Both the position numbers and the translations under genes were made by a program. A stretch of 64,000 bases of DNA from VXYK01 sp965214565 (GTDB lineage Bacteria > Actinomycetota > Acidimicrobiia > Acidimicrobiales > Aldehydirespiratoraceae): assembly GCA_965214565.1 (NCBI GenBank), contig OZ243951.1, positions 1,798,001 to 1,862,000 of the forward strand, in the 5' to 3' direction. Positions 58,233 to 64,000 of the stretch are shown here, piece by piece. Positions within the stretch are counted from its first letter, which is position 1; the number at the start of each line of letters is the position of its first letter. A model generated the notes under the pieces. The model had not been told where the DNA came from. It saw only the letters and a program-made list of their open reading frames with translations, and did not search any database.

Positions 58233-61200
58233 CAGTTCAACTCCATCCAGCAACGCAGAGCCGGATCGGGAGCATCGATCGGGGCGTTGATCTGTTTCAG
58301 ATAGGTGTTGCGCACGTGACGGAGAACCTTATCGCGCACTTCCTGGAGGGTTTTGCGCTCGGTTGAGCAACGGCGAGGAGTATTGGGCTTGGAGCGAATG
58401 CTGGCGACTATTTCGTTCGGAGACTCGATGATCGTCTCGTCGTCCAAGCTGCACAGGTACCAGCGGGTCGGACCTGCCTCCAGCGTGAAGACTCCCTGGC
58501 TGGAGTCGAGAGCAGGGAGGGAGAAGCAGAAGAAAACACCGCGTATCCCCTTTGCGAGCTTGCGGCGACCCGAAAAAACCGCACCGGGCAACCCGTCGAG
58601 CCGCTCGACCAGGTCGGGGTACTCTTGGAGCAGAGCTTGGTACTCCAAGTGCATCTTCTCCACGGTCGTTCGCGTGCCCTCGTAGTTGGCATTGAACTCC
58701 TTCAGCGGGTCGTAGTCGTCATCCGGTCGCAGCAACTTACGACCCTCGATCCCCAGCGTGCTAGAGATCAGCAGGGTCTTGCCAGTGACTCGCTCGTAGA
58801 GTTTCAGTACTCGTTCAAGATCGTCCGGTGGCAGGAAGTTCCAGTACCGGACAGTCCCCCGGTCCGTGGCAGACCTGGGGTGATCTGCCATTAAGCAGCG
58901 TTCAACCTCGGGACTCATTCGACGGTCCACGCGGCCGATCCGTTGCATCAACCGGACCGGGTTCCAGTGAAGGTCGTAGTTGATGAGTCGGGTGGCGTCT
59001 TGGAGATTGAGCCCTTCGGAGAGCACATCGGTGGAGATCAGCACTCGGATCTCATCTTCGCCTCGTTTGCGTAGCTCCGCTGTGTTGGTTCCGTTGTAGT
59101 AAGGAGAGAAGCGCCTGATCACACCGGCGCGATCCACGGTTGACCCTCCATCGATGCGCGCGAGGCCGTCGACTCCGGCGGCAAGAAGTCGCGACTCCAC
59201 ATAGCGGGCTGTGTCGGCGAACTCGGTAAAGACAAGCACTTTGCGATCTGTCAGATCCTTGGTACGGAGCAGACGGATGAGCTTGCGCACCTTGTCGTCC
59301 TGTTCGGGAGTGATCCGGCTGATAGCTGACTGGAACCTGACTATCTCGTCAAGGTCTTCGAACGTCCTCTCCAGAATCTCATCTACTCTGTACTCGGCAC
59401 GATCCAGTTCGGTTACCGCTTCCAGCAGTTCTTGGGGCACGACATCCTCGTCGGCATCGTCTTCATCTGTCCCCGTCTCGTCAAGGTCGAATTCCAACTG
59501 GACCTCGGGTCGGTAGTCGATCACCTCCGCGTGTTGGCGTTTCCAGCGGTCAAGGCGGTCCTGTTCTGCTCCCGGCTCGCAATGGACCGTCGCAAAAGCC
59601 AACAGTTTGCGGAGCAGCCGATCGAGCGACTTCTCAAAGGCGTATACCGAACTCTCGAACCTTTTGAGGAACATCGTTCGGATGAGGCCAACCACCTGCC
59701 GCTGGCGATTCTCATCGAGTGGGTTGATGTCCTCAGGGCCGATGTAATGAGCCAGCGGGTAATACAGTGCTAACGAGAAGAGAGGCTGATCACGCTGGAA
59801 CGCGCCCTCGAACATGTCGAGGACCTGCCCGTAAGAGGAACGGATTGAGTATCCGGCGACCTGAGGTGGCTTGCGTTCCGGAAAGGCAGCCGACTTGCCC
59901 CGCTCCTGAATCTGGCTCGCCTTGGCATAGGCGCGGCTTCGCTGAACCACCAGTGCGCTGAACACCTCATCGGTGGCCAAGGCATCGCGCGCTTCAGGTG
60001 TCATCCCCTCCGAGAGTACAGAACCAGCGAGTTCGGAAGCGTCGCCCTGAATGCTCGTCTGGAGAGAACTCTGCAGCGCACGCTCTTTCACGTTGAAGTG
60101 AGCGGAGAGATTGTGCACCCCGAGGCTTTGACTGAAGAAGGCTTCGTCGCCTCGAGTGAACAACTCGGTCATGTGACGGAAATCAGCCAGCCGGTTGTTG
60201 ACAGGCGTAGCTGTGAGCAGGAACAACATCTTTGGACGCTGTGAACCGTCCAGCATGTCGTAGAGGCGGTAGTAGCGAGAGCGAGGGTCTTGGTGATCCT
60301 CGGTTCCGTTCACGGTTGAGGATCCGTTGTTCTGGTCGCCACGGCTGCCACGGTTACGAAAATGGTGAGCCTCATCAACGATCACAGCGTCTGCCAGGTC
60401 TGTGATCCGTTCAAAACGCGCGGGGAAATCGCCTCCGCGCCCCAGATCGGTGTGGCTGAACACGCTGAGGCTGGAGAAATCGGCTCCACCGCCGACGCCG
60501 CCAATGTGGGGCAGCCAACGCTGGAGGTGTGGTTCCCATACCCCTTCGCGGGCCGCCTTGGGGGCGAACAGCACCACCCGCTTGTTCTCGTGCAACACCA
60601 GTCGCTCAATCAGCATCAGTCCCACGAATGTCTTGCCGAGACCCACGCCGTCGCACAAGAAGGCCCCTCCGTATTGCCTGGCAATCTTCATCAGCGACCA
60701 ATACGCCTCGTGCTGATAGCGGTCTAATTCGCTGAACATCTCGGACCGGGACTCGTCCCATTCTCCTGCGGTCAGCTCACGGCCTCGGAAGAACTCATGC
60801 ATCGCCTTGGCGTAGATGTCGAATGGCGAATACTCGGTTGTGTGTCGCTGGATTGTGTGCAACACATCGGCGGTTACATCCTCTGCGTCTGCCCAGTGGG
60901 TGTCGAACCAGTCTTGAAGCTGGGCCACCTCCCTTCCACTCTGGACCTGGATGTTCAACTCAATGTTGCGAGTAAGCCCTGCGTTCGTGAAGTTGCTGGA
61001 GCCGACCAGCGCCTGCGCACCCACGACATCAAACTTGGCGTGGGTGATGTAGGTCTTGGCATGGAACTTGTCACGCCTATAGACGCGGCACTCGATCCGC
61101 CCGTCGGCGATCGCTTCAACCACCGCCTCAACACCTTCAAGGAACGGATTCGGCCCCTTTTCTTGCTCCAGACTGTCGTTGAGACGGTCAACACGTTTAC

Positions 61201-61441
61201 GTAGCGCCTCGGTGAACACGGCCTTTGTGCGAAGCGACACCTCATCGCCCATGAGCAGCCGGATCTTCTCAAGCTTCTGCCAGTCGCCGTCAAGCGCAAG
61301 CAACGCCCCGATCTCAAAGAACCCGGTGGCGATGTCGAATGACTTAGCCAGGTCGCTCCACTGCCGCAGATACTCCAGCCCTGTCCAACCCGAGACGCTG
61401 TTGTCGACGATGAACAGGTTTCCACCGTCTGCTTCGCTCAC
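58232..61441 (-). CDS. PLD-nuclease/SF2 helicase fusion (module 2)
   Basis: A 1,069-residue protein with the same plan as the module 1 helicase. The PLD-type domain has FHAKTYITHAKFD and ALVGSSNFTNAGL around residues 127-155. The helicase has DGVGLGKTFVG near 265, DEAHHF near 357, TATPVNNRLAD near 410, and the C-terminal lobe with FTEFADTARYVESRL, ISTDVLSEGLNLQDA and MQRIGRVDRRM near 830. A long linker between lobes and an acidic stretch (DEDDADEDV) differ from module 1. The frame is intact. It overlaps the methylase start, so both belong to one operon, nuclease first. With the methylase OFF, an intact nuclease is tolerated only if it needs the methylase for target recognition (inference). 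Confidence 0.87.
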
Positions 61442-61517
61442 GCCGGAGACCCTACCGGGCTGCCACTCGCAGTCTCAAGGTGTGGTCCGGGCACTGGCGG
61501 TTGGCATGGCTGCACGG

Positions 61518-62378
61518 CTAGGGCCGGGTGCAGACCAGGGAGTGGAGGCGGGACAGGCGGGGGGCGATCTGGGATTTCAGGATCGTGGGGCGGGCGGTGC
61601 TGGAGGCTCGGGCGGCCTCTCCCCAGAGGGCGCGGCCGACCATGCAGCCGGACGCGCCGGCTTCCAGCGCGACCTCCACCTGCGCGAAGAACGACTCGAA
61701 GTCACCGCCGCCGGACAACAGCGTCCACGGCATTGGAATCAGAGCGTTCATCTCCTCACAAGCATCGAGCCAAACATTGCGATCGGGCTCGACGGACGGA
61801 TCGACGGGGAACGGGAGCTTCAGCAGATACGGGTCGGCTGCGGCGAACTCGCGGGCCGTCTCAATCACCACGCGGCGCCGGTCGCGGGGATCGTCGAGAT
61901 CGTAGAACAGCGGTTCGAGGACCAGCGGGATCTCAACCCGGCGGCACTCGGCGATCACCTCTGCGGCCACGGCCCGCTGCGCGTCCGCCAGCGGCCGGTC
62001 CGGGTGATACGGCAGCAGCAGCTTGGCTGCGGAAGCCCCGCAGGCTGCGGCGGCCTCGACAGACCAGCCGTCGAGCACTGTGGTCGGCGCAGAACCCAGA
62101 TCGCCGAGATAGCCCTGCGCCTCGAGCGCAGCTACGAAACCGACCCCCGACGGCAGGGCTCCGGCGTCTGCGACCTGGGGGATCGAATACTCGGGTTCGA
62201 GCATGACCCCGGTGGCGATCGGCGCCAGCTCGCCCACGATGTCCACCTTGAGAGCGGTCAACTCGTCAGCAGAGACAGCATCGAGGTCATCAGGCGACAG
62301 GAACTTGCGCAGCGAGTCGCGATGGTCGATCGCCAGCACGCAGAAGCGCCCGTTGTGCGAGATGCCGTCAAGGCTCAT
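61518..62378 (-). CDS. Aldolase, LacD/IolJ-like, of the myo-inositol region
   Basis: A 286-residue TIM-barrel aldolase from the ATG at 62378 (MSLDGISHNGRF), matching the usual LacD/fructose-bisphosphate-type start (CVLAIDHRDSLRKFL). Further landmarks are GVMLEPEYSIP, AAKLLLPYHPD with the Schiff-base Lys, LVLEPLFYDL, LKLPFPVDPSVEPD and SGGGDFESFFAQVEVAL. Next to iolB, it probably plays the IolJ role, cleaving 2-deoxy-5-keto-gluconate-6-phosphate. The reading frame is open 45 codons upstream into iolB, but the start fits the family. A tagatose-bisphosphate role cannot be excluded. Confidence 0.82.
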   Translation of the reverse strand: MSLDGISHNGRFCVLAIDHRDSLRKFLSPDDLDAVSADELTALKVDIVGELAPIATGVMLEPEYSIPQVADAGALPSGVGFVAALEAQGYLGDLGSAPTTVLDGWSVEAAAACGASAAKLLLPYHPDRPLADAQRAVAAEVIAECRRVEIPLVLEPLFYDLDDPRDRRRVVIETAREFAAADPYLLKLPFPVDPSVEPDRNVWLDACEEMNALIPMPWTLLSGGGDFESFFAQVEVALEAGASGCMVGRALWGEAARASSTARPTILKSQIAPRLSRLHSLVCTRP

Positions 62379-62400
62379 CGCGTGAAGCTCATCGGGAGGC

Positions 62401-63288
62401 TCATGAGGTGACCACCGGCAGACCCCACTCACCCGCGGTCCAGTCGCTCTCGATCCAGGTGTGCTCAGCAGCGAAGCACGGGGGAGTGGCACGCTCGTCG
62501 CCCTCGAGCTCACCGGCCAGATAGTTGAGGAAGTACATGTTCGACCCGGGGCACGCCACGGACGTGTGGTAGCCCTTCGGCACCAGCGCGGTGTCTCCGT
62601 CGTGGATCACCAGGGTCTCGTCGAAACTCTCGTCGTCACGCCAATTCCGGTGCTGCGCATACCCCTCCGGACGGTCGAGACGGAAGTAGTAGACCTCCTC
62701 GAGGTACGGCGATCCGTCGCGACCGTCGTGGCAGTGCGGCGGCCAACCGGACCAGGTCCCCCGCGGCACATAAACCTCATAGAGGATCATCCGTTCGGCA
62801 GGCAGCGGCGACGCCAGAGCGTGGACCACCTGACGATGAGCCGCCCCTCCGCCGCGAATCTCGCTGCGCATCTCGTCGGGTCGGATCAGCCGCAAAGGCA
62901 GTCTCCCCTCCGCAGGTGCAGAGCCCACGGCGCAGGTGAACGAGCCACTGCTCTCGATGTTGAAATCGACGCCCGGTGGCACGTAGACGATGTGGGGTTT
63001 CTCGGCGAAGACCGAGGAGCGGGCCAACTCGAAGACTTCCCCGCCGGCGTGAACCTGACCGGAACCGCTCAGCGGCACGATCGCGGTCTCTTGACCATCG
63101 ACCGAATCGCCGAACGGAGTGTCAGCGCCAAGTTTATGGATCGAGAAGCTCAAGTAGGTCCAGTTCGCGGTCTCGGGCGTGACCTCGAGGATCCTTCCCG
63201 GGCCGTCGACAGGCCGCACAGGGCCCGATGCGGTGCCGCCGGAAACTGACGAAGAGCTGGCTGATGGTGTTGCCGAAGTAGGGGTCAT
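62401..63288 (-). CDS. iolB: 5-deoxy-glucuronate isomerase IolB
   Basis: A 295-residue bicupin. MILYEVYVPRGTWSGWPPHC then DGRDGSPYLEEVYYFRLDRP (metal-binding His and Glu) are diagnostic of IolB, as are DGDTALVPKGYHTSVACPGS and FLNYLAG near the end. IolB isomerises 5-deoxy-glucuronate in myo-inositol breakdown. The ATG at 63288 overlaps the iolG stop (ATGA) with AAGGAG 8 nt upstream. The first 30 residues are Ser/Thr-rich and extra. Confidence 0.95.
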   Translation of the reverse strand: MTPTSATPSASSSSVSGGTASGPVRPVDGPGRILEVTPETANWTYLSFSIHKLGADTPFGDSVDGQETAIVPLSGSGQVHAGGEVFELARSSVFAEKPHIVYVPPGVDFNIESSGSFTCAVGSAPAEGRLPLRLIRPDEMRSEIRGGGAAHRQVVHALASPLPAERMILYEVYVPRGTWSGWPPHCHDGRDGSPYLEEVYYFRLDRPEGYAQHRNWRDDESFDETLVIHDGDTALVPKGYHTSVACPGSNMYFLNYLAGELEGDERATPPCFAAEHTWIESDWTAGEWGLPVVTS

Positions 63289-64000
63289 GGTGTGATCTCC
63301 TTGGTCTTGACAGGGCGCCCCTCGTGAAACGAACGCCAAGCGGCCAGCCCCATCACCAGCGGGGCGCGGCCGTCGTGCAGCGTGACCGGCGACGGCGCGC
63401 CGTCGCGGACCATCGCCACGAAATCGGTCCACTCAGCCAGATACGAAGGGATGTAGCGGTCGAGGAAGAAGTACGGGATGGTCGAACCAGCGGAGCCTGT
63501 GGCTGTGCGCTTCGATGTGGTGGTGACACCCGGATTGTCCGACGCCACCATCCCTGCCGAGCCGAACGCCTCAACACGCTGGTCGTAGCCGTACACAGCC
63601 TGACGGCTGTTGTCGATGGTGGTGATCGCGCCGTTCTCGTGGGTCATCACCACCACCACGGTGTCGAGGTCGCCCGCCTCGCCGATAGCCGGATCGACCA
63701 TCACCGCGCCCGTGGCGTAGACCTCCAAGACTTCGCTGCCGGTCACGTACCGGGCCATGTCGAAGTCGTGGATGGTCATGTCCAAGAAGATTCCACCAGA
63801 GCCGTCGATATATGAGACGGGGGGCGGGGCGGGGTCGCGGCTGGTGATCCGCACCATCTGCACCTCGCCTATCTGACCGCTGGCCGCGGTGTCCCGCACC
63901 GCCTTGTGGCTGGCATCGAAACGGCGGTTGAAACCGACCTGCACACTGATCCCGCCGGCCTGGGCCGCAGCGATCCCACGGTCCACCTCGGAGAGGTCGA
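63285..64000 (-). CDS. iolG: Inositol 2-dehydrogenase IolG, 3' part (cut by window edge)
   Basis: The last 238 codons of a Gfo/Idh/MocA-family NAD-dependent dehydrogenase. Visible are SEVDRGIAAAQAGGISVQVG, FNRRFDASHKAVRD, GGIFLDMTIHDFDMARY (catalytic Asp/His of IolG), AVYGYDQRVEAFGSAGM and the end DGRAPLVMGLAAWRSFHEGRP. The N-terminal nucleotide fold lies outside the window. It is the first of three overlapping or adjacent genes reading iolG-iolB-aldolase, so the inositol operon continues beyond the right edge. Confidence 0.93.
   Translation of the reverse strand, partial: DLSEVDRGIAAAQAGGISVQVGFNRRFDASHKAVRDTAASGQIGEVQMVRITSRDPAPPPVSYIDGSGGIFLDMTIHDFDMARYVTGSEVLEVYATGAVMVDPAIGEAGDLDTVVVVMTHENGAITTIDNSRQAVYGYDQRVEAFGSAGMVASDNPGVTTTSKRTATGSAGSTIPYFFLDRYIPSYLAEWTDFVAMVRDGAPSPVTLHDGRAPLVMGLAAWRSFHEGRPVKTKEITP

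Overview
The window looks like chromosome of a high-GC actinobacterium, most likely of class Acidimicrobiia or a relative. The lineage signs are a mycofactocin cluster, an F420-type LLM oxidoreductase, a DUF222/HNH (13E12-type) protein, an HspR-type HAIR box in front of clpB, and secE preceded by tRNA-Trp with separate tRNA-Met and tRNA-Thr. The assignment rests on gene content only.

Layout. 0-1.6 kb (minus): 5' part of secE, tRNA-Trp, an ECF sigma/anti-sigma pair, tRNA-Met, tRNA-Thr. 1.7-14.6 kb: an MFS exporter, then a long minus-strand mycofactocin locus. Read 5' to 3' it runs mftA (41-aa precursor), mftB, mftC, mftD, mftE, a mycofactocin-coupled SDR, an NDMA-type Zn alcohol dehydrogenase, a 2OG-Fe(II) oxygenase, a second such dehydrogenase, a MoxR ATPase, a VWA protein, a PIN-toxin remnant and mftF. 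14.7-16.7 kb: IS1595-type transposase remnant, alkD, LLM oxidoreductase. 16.8-26.3 kb: defence region 1, with an Eco57I-like methylase carrying an in-frame G15 tract, an inverted DUF433/DUF5615 toxin-antitoxin pair, a PLD-nuclease/SF2 helicase, and a DUF222-HNH protein with tandem repeats. 26.6-50 kb: mostly housekeeping and acyl-CoA metabolism (DUF2237, GNAT, tRNA-Tyr, yajQ, htpX, acs, enoyl-CoA hydratase, serine hydrolase, HD protein, clpB, purA-purB, malic enzyme, old-yellow-enzyme reductase, tRNA-Asp/Phe, two CaiB-type CoA transferases, amidohydrolase, MFS). 50-61.4 kb: accessory region 2, with a Phd/PIN toxin-antitoxin pair, a coiled-coil membrane protein, DUF3800, a complete ISL3 element with an 8-bp target duplication, and a second PLD-helicase plus adenine methylase. 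61.5-64 kb: myo-inositol genes (aldolase, iolB, iolG).

Most notable observation: the window holds two separate two-gene modules of similar design, each a PLD-nuclease/helicase plus an N6-adenine methylase, and each methylase contains a hypermutable simple repeat upstream of its NPPY motif. The first has 15 G residues and is in frame (ON). The second has 17 GA units and is out of frame (OFF); 15 or 18 units would restore a protein of about 1,170 residues. Neither module has the other genes of BREX or DISARM. They look like phase-variable restriction or anti-phage systems that can be switched independently.

The mycofactocin locus is the other highlight. It joins cofactor synthesis to two candidate client alcohol dehydrogenases, a client SDR, a 2OG oxygenase and a MoxR/VWA pair that may act in enzyme maturation.
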